Shown here piece after piece: positions 17,011 to 25,152 of a DNA stretch of 64,000 nt. The translations under genes and the position numbers were made by a program. Position 1 is the stretch's first letter; the number at the start of each line of letters is the position of its first letter. The stretch comes from Turneriella parva DSM 21527. Lineage in GTDB: Bacteria; Spirochaetota; Leptospiria; Turneriellales; Turneriellaceae. The notes under the pieces were generated by a model that searched no databases, was not told the origin of the DNA, and saw only the letters and a list, made by a program, of their open reading frames with translations. The stretch spans positions 992,001-1,056,000 of the forward strand of contig NC_018020.1 of the NCBI RefSeq assembly GCF_000266885.1. The letters run 5' to 3'.

Positions 17011-18765
17011 TCAATATTTGTTAAAATAAGCAGACTCGAGCACCGGTGTGCAGAGCGTGCCCACAGAAAGAGTGTCGATCACGAGTATTGTCGATGAACT
17101 CGATCTCGGTATGGCAAAGATTTTTCCATTTGATGCAAGAACACCGCCTACCCACTTGTTACTGTTGTTGCCGAGGTCAGGGCCAACGAAGCGCGTCGTG
17201 TTTGAACTCGGATCAAGCTCGATGACCTGCGTCGCCATGTGGGGAATAAAATAGATTTTTCCATTGGGAGCATAAACACCCCCGAGATAGTTAAACGCAG
17301 TCGCGCCAAAGCTGCCGAATTCTTGCGTGGCCTGCGTCGTGGGGTTAATCTCGAGAATGGTACCGAGGCTGCCCGGTGCTGCATAGATTCTGCCGTTGTT
17401 CGCGAGCACCCCGCCATGCCAGCGGTCAATCGCGCCACCGAACGTGCCAAACTGCTGCAGCGTGTCCGTCGCGGTATCGATCTCCAATATGTCGGTCGCC
17501 TGGCCTGGCACACCGTAGATTTTTCCATTGGGGGCAAGCACTGCACCTGCCCATTTATATCCCGTACCCGTCGGCGAACCAAAATACGAATGCGTATCGG
17601 TCGAGGCATTGATCTTTAACACGCTGGAGTAATTGTTGGGCATGCCATAAACAAAGCCATTCGGCGCCATCACTGTGCCAGTCAAATGCACCCCACCCGA
17701 GGCAGCCGCACCCGTCGTATTGCTGACGGTTGATGGAGGAGTAAAGGCGCGCGGTAGGGTCTGTGCGTACGGAGCATGGTAAATTTTTCCGTTCGACGCG
17801 AGCGTGCCGCTGGTGTACGCATAGCCGCCGGGTGCGGAGCCCAACGTGGCGTAGGTTTCGGTCGCCGGGTCGATTTCCAGATAATTGGTAGCCGTCAGCG
17901 GGTTGCCATAAATTTTTCCATTGGCTGCCAATACTCCACCATGCCAGCGATCGGTACCTGGCGGCCCGGCGATCGTGTAAACATTCGGGTCGCCGGTGAC
18001 ACCTTTCGCCGCTTCTGCCTGCAAGTAGCCCTGCACCAGAGACCAATTGCTCGTCTGAATAACGTCGAGGCGCGACATTGAACAAAGACTGACACAGGTA
18101 ACCGTGACAGTCGTAATGTTGGCGCCTGATACGGTGCCGCTGCCGTTTGTGATGGTACAATTCTGCCCCGGTTGCTGCGCGAGCACCGTGACACTGTAGG
18201 TTGAGCCATCGGCCACTCCAGCGGCGAAAGTAAAACTGCCGTTGGCGCTTACGCTCAGGTTGTTGCCGCCGTTATTCTGCAGGGTTATAGCGATGGTCAA
18301 CCCTGTCGTTGTGCCACCGACCGTGAAGTTGTTCACGCAGGTGACATTCACGTTCGTGACATTCGCTGCGCCGACCGTGCCGGTGGCATTTGAAACGGTG
18401 CAAGTTTGCCCGGCAGGTTGCGTGAAGACAGTGACGCTGTAGGCTGCACCCTGTGCGAGCTGTGTCGCGAAGGTAAAGAGCCCGTTTGCAGACAGGGTCA
18501 GATCATCGGTTGCATTGTTTCTGAGCACGACGGTACCTGTGAGGCCACTGACGCTGCCGCCGACCGAACGCGGCAGGCCGCAGCTCTGTGTCGCTGCGCA
18601 ATCCTTGGGGGTCTTGCTGTCTTCATATGTCTTGCGTATGCGCTCCGCTTCGCCCACTAATGAATTGCACGTGACAAGGGCTCCGGTCAGCGCAAGAACC
18701 ATAACCAGATTCAGGGCAAAGCCCACCGAACGGCGAAAAACAAATGAAGACGTACGAGATCCCAC
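17011..18765 (-). CDS. Lipoprotein with two Ig-like modules and a seven-bladed propeller
   Basis: The 584-residue protein has a long N-terminal hydrophobic segment ending at a lipobox-like LVTC. Two tandem copies of an about 75-residue beta module follow (SGLTGTVVLRNN ... LTLSANGLFTF ... NVTNVNVTCV, and a second copy). From about residue 255 there are seven repeats of the type NGKIYGNPL, NGKIYHAPY, NGFVYGMPN, NGKIYGVPG, NGRIYAAPG, NGKIYFIPH and NGKIFAIPR. Seven blades fit a closed beta-propeller. It is probably surface exposed. The same Ig-like module occurs in the FG-GAP lipoprotein at 39.8 kb. The gene is divergent from the outer-membrane protein at 19055. Confidence 0.8.
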   Translation of the reverse strand: MGSRTSSFVFRRSVGFALNLVMVLALTGALVTCNSLVGEAERIRKTYEDSKTPKDCAATQSCGLPRSVGGSVSGLTGTVVLRNNATDDLTLSANGLFTFATQLAQGAAYSVTVFTQPAGQTCTVSNATGTVGAANVTNVNVTCVNNFTVGGTTTGLTIAITLQNNGGNNLSVSANGSFTFAAGVADGSTYSVTVLAQQPGQNCTITNGSGTVSGANITTVTVTCVSLCSMSRLDVIQTSNWSLVQGYLQAEAAKGVTGDPNVYTIAGPPGTDRWHGGVLAANGKIYGNPLTATNYLEIDPATETYATLGSAPGGYAYTSGTLASNGKIYHAPYAQTLPRAFTPPSTVSNTTGAAASGGVHLTGTVMAPNGFVYGMPNNYSSVLKINASTDTHSYFGSPTGTGYKWAGAVLAPNGKIYGVPGQATDILEIDTATDTLQQFGTFGGAIDRWHGGVLANNGRIYAAPGSLGTILEINPTTQATQEFGSFGATAFNYLGGVYAPNGKIYFIPHMATQVIELDPSSNTTRFVGPDLGNNSNKWVGGVLASNGKIFAIPRSSSSTILVIDTLSVGTLCTPVLESAYFNKY

Positions 18766-19054
18766 TCAACCATAGCGAGACGAAACAACCGGGCTGTAAA
18801 GCTGCTTTCGACCGACGGTTTGGATTCGCCACACCTAAGCCATCGCAGCTCAGGATTCGATATCGCTGCTAAAGCGAATGCAAAACCGAGTCGTTTAGAA
18901 ATGCCTGATTTACCCACCGGGCCAGCATCGCTGATCTTGCCAGAGTCAAAGAAAAGGCTTTACGGGAGCTGGATTACCACGCGTATCGATTGACCGCTGT
19001 TCATAAACGAACGGGTAAAGTAAGGCTTAACCCAAACGCTTTCGGAGGGTACTC
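18766..19054. other. Divergent intergenic region between two envelope genes
   Basis: This 289-bp gap separates the starts of the minus-strand lipoprotein and the plus-strand outer-membrane protein, so it should hold promoters for both. A GGAGG ribosome site lies just before 19055. I see no convincing palindrome, repeat or small ORF. Confidence 0.4.
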
Positions 19055-19999
19055 ATGAAAAAATTTGCTGGCTTGCTCTTATGCACATTCGTTCTGCAGT
19101 CTGGTGCTGCGGCGCAGACGCAGCCGCCGGGCAACTTTCCCTGGCAGAACATGACCGCGCTCCGCTACAATCCTCTGGGCCTCTTTAATGAGACGCGCCT
19201 CAGCTACCGGCACTGGCTATACGATGCCTCTGAGAAGCCTATTCTCAAGGGCTCGCACTTAGGGGGGTCGGGCGTCTTGTTCACCTCGCCCGCGCTCGTG
19301 CAGGCCGGTGCCGACCTAGAGTTCGCGCCCCTCGCCATTTTGAATCTCACCGCAGGCTACCGGCTCGTGGGTTACTTTGGCGCCTTTGGTATGCAGCAGT
19401 CCTATGGCTCCCCAGCGGCAGACTGGAGCGACAAGCAGCGCAGTGACCAGACGGGCCTCGCACAGAGTTCGCTCGGCAACATGTTCACGTTCGGAGCGCA
19501 GAAGCAGTTGCGCTTCGGCAACATCGTGGTGCGCAACCTGTTCCGCGGCTTCTGGCAGGAGCAACGTCTGAATCTGCGCCCCGGAGAAAGCCAGGTCGCG
19601 GCGTTCTACGATCCGGTTCTCGATATTCTACAACCCAACCGCGGCCTCGCGATCGTGAACGACGCCGATATACTCTGGCTTGCGAGCGACCACTGGACGT
19701 TCGGTATTCGCTATAACTTCTCGCACGCCTTTTACAATACCGACGGCTTGAGCGGCGTCGAGCGGGCGCTCGCCGACGAGAGTGCTTTTCAACAGCGCAT
19801 CGGACCGCTCATCACCTACCGCCTCAAACCGGACCCCAACCGTACGGCGCAGGCGCCGATGCTGATACTCCTAGTACAGTTTCACCTCACGCACCGGTTT
19901 CGCACGGGCGGCGTCGGCGGCGATCCGTTCAGCGGGCAGGCGGTGAACCAGGCGGTTCCCTACATAGGGTTGGCCTACCGCGTAGCTGGCGATTTCTAG
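19055..19999 (+). CDS. Predicted outer-membrane beta-barrel protein
   Basis: The 314-residue protein has a signal peptide (FAGLLLCTFVLQSGAAAQTQ). Alternating hydrophobic and polar strands rich in Y, F and R follow (LGLFNETRLSYRHWLY, WTFGIRYNFSHAFY), ending YIGLAYRVAGDF with a C-terminal aromatic residue as in outer-membrane barrels. The ribosome site GGAGG precedes the ATG by six bases. No specific porin family was recognised. It is the only gene on its transcript as far as can be seen. Confidence 0.75.
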   Translation: MKKFAGLLLCTFVLQSGAAAQTQPPGNFPWQNMTALRYNPLGLFNETRLSYRHWLYDASEKPILKGSHLGGSGVLFTSPALVQAGADLEFAPLAILNLTAGYRLVGYFGAFGMQQSYGSPAADWSDKQRSDQTGLAQSSLGNMFTFGAQKQLRFGNIVVRNLFRGFWQEQRLNLRPGESQVAAFYDPVLDILQPNRGLAIVNDADILWLASDHWTFGIRYNFSHAFYNTDGLSGVERALADESAFQQRIGPLITYRLKPDPNRTAQAPMLILLVQFHLTHRFRTGGVGGDPFSGQAVNQAVPYIGLAYRVAGDF

Positions 20000-20154
20000 A
20001 ATAGCAGAGTCACACCTAACGGCGTGATAGTCGTTGGGCGGAGTGCAATTTGTGCTGCAAGGTGATTACCGGGCTGATCAAATTTCACTCCCACTCAGCC
20101 AGAAGGGCGGACGTGGACGAATATGTGAGTTGCCGCACCGAAGAGATTTCTGGC

Positions 20155-20367
20155 TTAACCGCCAGTACCCTTGGGGCGGGTAATGCCTTTTTGGCTTCCG
20201 TCATTGGGGGCAGGCTGATTTGGTTTTGCTGATTTGTTTTCTGGCGTGGCGGTTTTTGTCGGCCGCTGTGGCCCTTTCGGGCCAGCCGGCGCAGGTGCTG
20301 GTGTCTGTGCGCCGAGTGCAGCGCAGCCAATAGCGGTGAGTACCGCGTAGAGCAAGATTTTTTTCAT
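20155..20367 (-). CDS. Small secreted Pro/Lys-rich protein
   Basis: From the ATG read at 20367 the product is 70 residues. It has a signal peptide (ILLYAVLTAIGCAALGAQTP) and then a low-complexity tail rich in P, K, A and N (PAGPKGPQRPTKTATPENKS). No domain is visible. The mature protein is probably disordered and located in the periplasm or at the surface. Function unknown. Confidence 0.55.
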   Translation of the reverse strand: MKKILLYAVLTAIGCAALGAQTPAPAPAGPKGPQRPTKTATPENKSAKPNQPAPNDGSQKGITRPKGTGG

Positions 20368-20610
20368 GGGGTATACCCGAAAGGACACGCGTCTGCGTGA
20401 ACAGAAGTATTTTGCCGTCAAAGGAATGGCACCGCATTAAGTCCAAATATCCGCCGAAAGTCGTTTGCACATTATCCCATGGAAAATCACTTCAAACCCG
20501 CGTTCCTTCCTGGGGTTTCGTTGACGCATTCACGTCGGTTAGGGCAAATCTCATCACGCTTAACGGTGGTTAAAGATCAAATGCAAATATTTTTGCCACG
20601 GCCAGTCCAA

Positions 20611-20629
20611 TGTTATAACTTGTGTAACA
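20611..20629. promoter_or_regulatory. Possible operator upstream of the antitoxin gene
   Basis: TGTTA (20611-20615) and TAACA (20625-20629) form an inverted repeat ending two bases before the antitoxin start codon, and GTTATAAC within it is itself palindromic. Autoregulation through such a site is typical of antitoxins with an AbrB/MazE fold. The repeat is short, so this is only suggestive. Confidence 0.35.
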
Positions 20630-20631
20630 AC

Positions 20632-20859
20632 ATGGGTCACAAGACCAAAATACGCGCTATCGGCAATTCGCAGGGGGTGACCCTACCCAAAGCCCTGCTC
20701 GATAAATACCAGCTCAAAGAGGGTGATGAAGTCACCACCATCGAGACCGAAGAGGGCATATTGCTGAAATCGCATAACCCCGATTTTGAAGAAGGTATGC
20801 GTGCTTTCGCCAAGTTTTCGGGTCAGTACAAGAATGCTCTGCGCGAACTGGCAAAATGA
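20632..20859 (+). CDS. AbrB/MazE-family antitoxin of a Doc module
   Basis: Starting at ATG 20632 the 75-residue protein has the swapped-hairpin AbrB/MazE DNA-binding pattern TKIRAIGNSQGVTLPKALLD followed by YQLKEGDEVTTIETEEGILL. The acidic/aromatic C-terminal tail would be the part that neutralises the toxin. The stop overlaps the toxin start by four bases. AbrB-type antitoxins paired with Doc toxins are known, replacing the more familiar Phd. An upstream in-frame ATG at 20479 would add 51 residues without family features. Confidence 0.85.
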   Translation: MGHKTKIRAIGNSQGVTLPKALLDKYQLKEGDEVTTIETEEGILLKSHNPDFEEGMRAFAKFSGQYKNALRELAK

Positions 20860-21251
20860 AGCGCGAGCCCAAATGGCTATCAAAAGACCTCGTCATTGCC
20901 ATGCACCGCGAACTGATTCGGGAGTACGGCGGACTTTACGCAATTCGCGATGCGACCTTGCTTGAATCGGCTCTCGCGAAACCTCAGCAGAAATTTGCAT
21001 ACGAAGAATCTGCGACGCTTTTTGATCTGGCAGCCTCGCTGGGGTACGGACTGGCAAAGAACCATCCGTTTGGCGACGGCAATAAACGCATTGCCTTTGC
21101 GGCAATGGGTGTATTCCTGATCATCAATGGCCACGAAATCAACGCCACCGAAGTTGATGCCGTGATCACCATGCTCGGCGTGGCCGACGGCAGCATCGGT
21201 GAAAAGCAGCTCGCCGACTGGCTCAGGGAAAACCACCAAAAAGTGAAATGA
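20856..21251 (+). CDS. Death-on-curing (Doc/Fic family) toxin
   Basis: The 131-residue protein contains the Fic/Doc motif HPFGDGNKRIAF (about residues 69-80), a form of HxFx(D/N)(A/G)NK. The N-terminus is KDLVIAMHRELIREYGGLYAIRD, typical of Doc (pfam Fic). Phage P1 Doc phosphorylates EF-Tu and stops translation; the small size and motif suggest the same here. It overlaps the antitoxin upstream and AmgK downstream by four bases each, so the toxin is the second gene of a five-gene translationally coupled operon. Confidence 0.88.
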   Translation: MKREPKWLSKDLVIAMHRELIREYGGLYAIRDATLLESALAKPQQKFAYEESATLFDLAASLGYGLAKNHPFGDGNKRIAFAAMGVFLIINGHEINATEVDAVITMLGVADGSIGEKQLADWLRENHQKVK

Positions 21252-22279
21252 ACAGCGCTCTCTTCGATCTCTTCTCACGCGCGCTGGCCGCGGCAAAGCT
21301 CACGGGTAGACTGGACCAAATCACCCCGCTCGTGCCCGAGGCCTCGACGCGCCGTTATTACCGCTTGCACCTGTCTGATAAGACAACTCGCGTGGCCGTA
21401 AACGAAGACACTGCAACCGCATCCACCAACATGCCGAATGTTATCGCCGTGCAGCGCTTTCTGCATGAGCGCGGCGTCGCAGTACCTGAAATCTATTTTG
21501 CCGACCCCGCGGCTGGCATCATGCTGCAACAAGACCTCGGCGACCTGAGCCTTAACCAGGCACTCAAAGAGAATTCTGACAAGGCGGATTTGCTCTATCA
21601 AGAGGCCATTTTGCACATGCTGAGCTGGCAACGCCTTGCTGATGACGGGCATTGCCCGGCATTTCGACTGAGCTTCGATATCGAAAAGCTGATGTTCGAG
21701 TTCGAGTTCTTTCTTACGCACACCTTGCTGGGGTATTATCATGCAAAGGTCACTGACACGGAACTTTCTGAAATCCGCGCAGCGTTTACGAAAATAGCCG
21801 AACAGCTCGCCGCATACCCGAACAAGGTCTTTACGCACCGCGATTATCATTCGAGGAATATTATTGTCTATGACGGGTCTGCGCCTCATCATAAACAATA
21901 CATCATCGATTTTCAGGATGCGCGCATGGGCCTCATGCAATACGACCTCTGCTCGCTGCTCTGCGACGCCTATGCGCCGCTGTCTGTCGAGCGCCGCGCC
22001 ACGCTCATCGACTTTGCCTTTGAACAGGGTAAAGACATTCACCGCCAGACGCGCGCTGAATTCGACCACTACTGGCAGCTGAGTGCTTTTCAGCGGACGG
22101 TCAAGGCGATGGGCACGTTCGGCAGGCAGGCCGCACTCGGCCGCGATGATTTTGCCGGGTATCTGAAACCTGCGTGGCAGATGTTGAAAGAAATTACTGC
22201 TCAGTCTTCAGAATTGCGCTCATGCTCTGAACGGCTTGAAAATTTGGCCGCTAACGCATCGCAAAACGTTCTTTCATAA
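21248..22279 (+). CDS. amgK: Anomeric MurNAc/GlcNAc kinase AmgK (aminoglycoside phosphotransferase fold)
   Basis: The 343-residue protein has the phosphotransferase fold features of AmgK: STRRYYRL near the N-terminus, the Brenner motif [13 protein letters not shown] and the metal-binding [10 protein letters not shown]. AmgK phosphorylates N-acetylmuramate and N-acetylglucosamine at C1. MurU then converts MurNAc-1-P to UDP-MurNAc, bypassing fosfomycin-sensitive MurA. The MurU-like gene two positions downstream supports this assignment. The start overlaps the toxin gene by four bases and the stop abuts the next start (TAATG). Confidence 0.82.
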   Translation: MNSALFDLFSRALAAAKLTGRLDQITPLVPEASTRRYYRLHLSDKTTRVAVNEDTATASTNMPNVIAVQRFLHERGVAVPEIYFADPAAGIMLQQDLGDLSLNQALKENSDKADLLYQEAILHMLSWQRLADDGHCPAFRLSFDIEKLMFEFEFFLTHTLLGYYHAKVTDTELSEIRAAFTKIAEQLAAYPNKVFTHRDYHSRNIIVYDGSAPHHKQYIIDFQDARMGLMQYDLCSLLCDAYAPLSVERRATLIDFAFEQGKDIHRQTRAEFDHYWQLSAFQRTVKAMGTFGRQAALGRDDFAGYLKPAWQMLKEITAQSSELRSCSERLENLAANASQNVLS

Positions 22280-22689
22280 TGGATCTTCGCCTACCCGTCT
22301 CACCCGGCAAAGTCAACGCGCTGCTGGCGCGTATGGAAAAACACGGCATCCGCGAAGCCGATCTCGACGAATCGTTCATCCGCAGCGGTGGCAAGGGCGG
22401 GCAGAATGTGAACAAGGTCTCGACTGCTGTCAGGTTGTCGCATAAACCCAGCGGCATCGAAATCAAGTGCAGCACGCACCGCACGCAGGGTATGAACCGT
22501 TACGCCGCGCGTGTCATGCTCTGCGAAAAACTCGAGCAGAAAGAACGCGATGCCAACGCGATTGAAAATCCTGTACATAAAAAGAAGCGCCTCGCGAAAC
22601 TCGACCGCGCGCGCAAGGCTAAACGCAAAGCAAAAGCCAAAGCCGCCAAGAAACCCGGTACTCCCAACTGGAAAAGCGAAGAGTGGTAA
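22279..22689 (+). CDS. Peptide chain release factor-like protein with GGQ motif
   Basis: The 136-residue protein is a single RF-1 catalytic domain. [19 protein letters not shown] carries the GGQ that triggers peptidyl-tRNA hydrolysis, and [11 protein letters not shown] matches the region after it. The C-terminal 40 residues are very basic ([14 protein letters not shown]), as in ArfB and the mitochondrial C12orf65/mtRF-R group, where the tail binds the ribosomal mRNA channel. A rescue role on stalled ribosomes is therefore likely. Its place between amgK and murU, and downstream of a Doc toxin that blocks translation, is notable. Confidence 0.85.
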   Translation: MDLRLPVSPGKVNALLARMEKHGIREADLDESFIRSGGKGGQNVNKVSTAVRLSHKPSGIEIKCSTHRTQGMNRYAARVMLCEKLEQKERDANAIENPVHKKKRLAKLDRARKAKRKAKAKAAKKPGTPNWKSEEW

Positions 22690-22694
22690 ATAGT

Positions 22695-23462
22695 ATGAAC
22701 GGTTTTCTACTCGCAGCCGGGCTCGGCACGCGGCTTCGGCCGCTGACCGATAAGACAGCAAAGCCGGCGCTACCCGTCGCCGGCCTGCCGATGCTCGCCT
22801 ATTCGCTGAATCTGTTTTATCAATTAAATAGCGAAACGCCACAAACAATCGACAATCTCGTCGTGAACACGCACCATGCGCCGCAGACGGTCACCGATAT
22901 TCTCGATCGCCTGGAGCAACCATGGGCGAAGCATATTTCTCATGAACCGCAACTCTTAGATACTGGCGGTGGAGTAAAAAAATGTGAAAGCCTCTTACGA
23001 AATGCGCCAACCCTGCTCGCTAACGCCGACATTGTCTGCGATGTCGACGTCGCAAAACTCTTGCGCTTTCATGCCGCACGCGGGGCCGATCTGACGATTG
23101 TCGTAGTGCCGCACCCGCGCGCGAATGAGATCGCTCCCATAACGATCGGCGAAGATGACCGCGTCGTTGACATCAACAGAACTTTCGAAATCCACAATTC
23201 GGGAAGTCATCTCTATGCAGGCATTGCCGTGTTTGAACCTGTGCTGCTCGATTATCTCAAGAGCGAACCTTCAAGCATTGTCTATACAGGTTACACAGGG
23301 CTCATTGCTGCGGGAAAAACTGTCTGTGCCTATGTTCACAAAGACAACTGGTTCGACTGTGGCACACCCGAAACTTACGCTGCAGCAGGCCGGGCCGTTG
23401 CGGTGAATGCGTGGCACTGGCAAAAGTGGTTCGCACCTGAGATTGAAAAGCTGCGCAGTTGA
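22695..23462 (+). CDS. murU: MurNAc-1-phosphate uridylyltransferase MurU (nucleotidyltransferase)
   Basis: Begins FLLAAGLGTRLRPLTDKTAK at ATG 22695. This is the nucleotide-binding motif of sugar-nucleotide transferases, with the MurU-like KPALPVAGLPML after it. The 255-residue length and lack of a C-terminal acyltransferase domain fit MurU rather than GlmU. It would make UDP-MurNAc from MurNAc-1-P and UTP. GTG 22683 is an alternative start overlapping the previous gene. It is the last gene of the operon that starts at 20632. Confidence 0.8.
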   Translation: MNGFLLAAGLGTRLRPLTDKTAKPALPVAGLPMLAYSLNLFYQLNSETPQTIDNLVVNTHHAPQTVTDILDRLEQPWAKHISHEPQLLDTGGGVKKCESLLRNAPTLLANADIVCDVDVAKLLRFHAARGADLTIVVVPHPRANEIAPITIGEDDRVVDINRTFEIHNSGSHLYAGIAVFEPVLLDYLKSEPSSIVYTGYTGLIAAGKTVCAYVHKDNWFDCGTPETYAAAGRAVAVNAWHWQKWFAPEIEKLRS

Positions 23463-23489
23463 GACGGTTTCGTTTTCAACAGCGGTGCG

Positions 23490-24173
23490 CTAGCGCGGCA
23501 AGAGCTTTTCAATGCCATCTAAAATCAACTCAAGCCCAAATTCAAAATCTGCATCATAGGGTTTCGCACCCGGTGCCACGTTGAGCCAACCTGCATGCTG
23601 AACCACGGTCATTAGATTCGGAAACCGGCCATCTTTCACAAATTCTTTAACACTCTCGACCGCCATCTTTCGGTCTGCTTCTTTCGTCGGCCAATTGACT
23701 TCTTGTAAAACGTAACCATAGACATAGCAGTCGAGAATGACAAACGCGCGATACTGCAGCTCAGTCGGAAAACCGGCCTTATTTAAGATCGAAAGCACCC
23801 TGTCGGCGTAACCGAGTCGCGCCTCACCGGGCGCCATGCGCGATTCGATCAGCACAGATGCCCATGGATGACGCAATAGAGTATGCCGCACCGACCAAGC
23901 GCGGCGCCGCATTGCCTCGCGCCACGGCGTACCGACCGGGGGAATCACCATCTCGCGCAGAATAAGCTCAACAAGGCCGTCGAGCACCGCGTCTTTGTTC
24001 GCGACGTGCTTGTAGAGCGACATTGCCTCGACGCTGAGCTTCGCGGCAAGCTTGCGCATCGACAACGCGTCAACGCCGTCTTTGTCGGCAATCGCCAACG
24101 CGGCCTTCAATACGCGCTCACGGCTTAAGGGACGGCGAATTGAGGATTCAGTCGTTTTCTTTTTTTGCGCCAC
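23490..24173 (-). CDS. TetR-family transcriptional regulator of the GGCTTACA regulon
   Basis: From GTG 24173 the product is 227 residues. An N-terminal helix-turn-helix (RERVLKAALAIADKDGVDAL, then MRKLAAKLSVEAMSLYKHVA) is followed by a TetR_C-type ligand domain. The open frame reaches 24545, but that extension overlaps the divergent gene at 24382 and looks non-coding, so the real start is uncertain; no clear ribosome site is seen. A palindrome (24307-24323) in the divergent gap, with two more copies downstream, is likely its operator. It would repress the outer-membrane, cyclase and dehydrogenase genes to its right. Confidence 0.8.
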   Translation of the reverse strand: MAQKKKTTESSIRRPLSRERVLKAALAIADKDGVDALSMRKLAAKLSVEAMSLYKHVANKDAVLDGLVELILREMVIPPVGTPWREAMRRRAWSVRHTLLRHPWASVLIESRMAPGEARLGYADRVLSILNKAGFPTELQYRAFVILDCYVYGYVLQEVNWPTKEADRKMAVESVKEFVKDGRFPNLMTVVQHAGWLNVAPGAKPYDADFEFGLELILDGIEKLLPR

Positions 24174-24306
24174 TGGTTGAACCGGCTTACGGTGTAGTCG
24201 AATGATTCCATTTTCGCTGCGATGCAGCGCGTCAACCCCTTGATCCGCCGATTCTAAACAGTCCCCTCGGCGGTTTAGTATCGGCGGACATGAATCTTGC
24301 TTTACA

Positions 24307-24323
24307 GGCTTACACTGTAAGCC
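24307..24323. promoter_or_regulatory. TetR operator 1, GGCTTACA-N-TGTAAGCC
   Basis: A perfect 8-bp-arm palindrome sits 58 bases upstream of the plus-strand gene at 24382 and about 134 bases from the proposed TetR start. TTTACA precedes it directly and could act as a -35 box. The same core recurs at 25067-25083 and 26386-26402. Confidence 0.8.
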
Positions 24324-24381
24324 GTAGCGACCACGCTGCCCGGGTCGGGACGATTTCGCATCCGCGCGGCGAGGAGAAAAA

Positions 24382-25038
24382 ATGAAAAAGACAATTTCGA
24401 TGGCAGCACTGCTCGCCCTGCTCGCACTCAGCGGCGCGGGCAGCATTTCTGCGCAAAAAGCGGCCGCGGCATCGGCGACCGTACAGAATGAACCGCCGGC
24501 GGCAGAACCCTTCAACCGGTACTTTATCGGCAGTTCGCTCTTCATGGTGATGAATGCCGTGGCGAGCCCTTCACCCGATTTCTACCAGCTCAACTTCGGT
24601 TATTGGCTGACAAAAAAAGATGTGCTTTCGGTTGAGGCGATTACGTGGACCTACCACCGCGCGCTGGGCACACCCTGGGGGCCCGATATGAGCGATGATG
24701 CCCAGCGTTACCCTGGCTACGTTCGCGCATACGGTGTGGGTATCGCCTACCAAAGATACCTGTGGCAGGGCCTCTACGCAGCCGTACACGCGTTGCCGCT
24801 TTTGCAGCAATTCAAGGCACCCGACGGTAAGACTCTGCAAGAGGGTTTTCAGCTGTTCATGACGCTGCGACTGGGCTATCACTTCAGCTTCTGCGACGAC
24901 CACGTCTTCATCGAACCTTCGATTGCCGTGACGCACTGGCCAATCAATACCAACGTGCCAGCAGACTTCGCACGCCTCGACAGCCGCTGGCCGAGTTACT
25001 TCATAGAACCAGGGCTGCACGTGGGGTTCAAGTTTTGA
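24382..25038 (+). CDS. Secreted, probably outer-membrane protein under TetR control
   Basis: The 218-residue protein has a signal peptide (SMAALLALLALSGAGSISAQ). Aromatic-rich alternating strands follow (FYQLNFGYWLTKKDVLSVEA, FMTLRLGYHFSF), and it ends EPGLHVGFKF, consistent with a small beta-barrel. It has a strong GAGGAG ribosome site. It lies directly after operator 1. A 3' fragment with an almost identical ending (EPGLYFGFNFNL) is found just downstream at 25089-25148, suggesting a former duplicate. Function unknown. Confidence 0.7.
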   Translation: MKKTISMAALLALLALSGAGSISAQKAAAASATVQNEPPAAEPFNRYFIGSSLFMVMNAVASPSPDFYQLNFGYWLTKKDVLSVEAITWTYHRALGTPWGPDMSDDAQRYPGYVRAYGVGIAYQRYLWQGLYAAVHALPLLQQFKAPDGKTLQEGFQLFMTLRLGYHFSFCDDHVFIEPSIAVTHWPINTNVPADFARLDSRWPSYFIEPGLHVGFKF

Positions 25039-25061
25039 AAGCGCGGATTTCTTTTTTAGAC

Positions 25062-25088
25062 CCAAAGGCTTACATTGTAAGCCTTTGG
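25062..25088. promoter_or_regulatory. TetR operator 2 within a perfect 27-bp palindrome
   Basis: The core GGCTTACA-T-TGTAAGCC (25067-25083) is extended to 13-bp arms, CCAAAGGCTTACA and its complement, around one central base. It lies 24 bases after the upstream stop and 65 bases before the cyclase ATG. No T-run follows, so a Rho-independent terminator is less likely than an operator, though both uses are possible. Confidence 0.75.
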
Positions 25089-25148
25089 TGCCTCAGGTGC
25101 TTTGGCTTTGAACCCGGGCTGTACTTCGGGTTTAACTTTAACCTCTAA
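25089..25148 (+). pseudogene. 3' remnant of a duplicated outer-membrane protein gene
   Basis: Translated from 25089, this stretch reads CLRCFGFEPGLYFGFNFNL followed by a stop. It is clearly similar to the C-terminus EPGLHVGFKF of the gene ending at 25038. It has no start codon and lies between operator 2 and the cyclase. The simplest reading is that a paralogous gene with its own operator once stood here and was deleted down to its last codons. Confidence 0.6.
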
Positions 25149-25152
25149 CAAG

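Noticed and set aside
24174-24545. Long N-terminal extension of the TetR regulator
   Set aside because: It would cross the operator and the start of the divergent gene, and the sequence does not look protein-like.
25062-25088. Simple Rho-independent terminator after the outer-membrane gene
   Set aside because: No T-run follows and the core is identical to operators 1 and 3; an operator explains it better.
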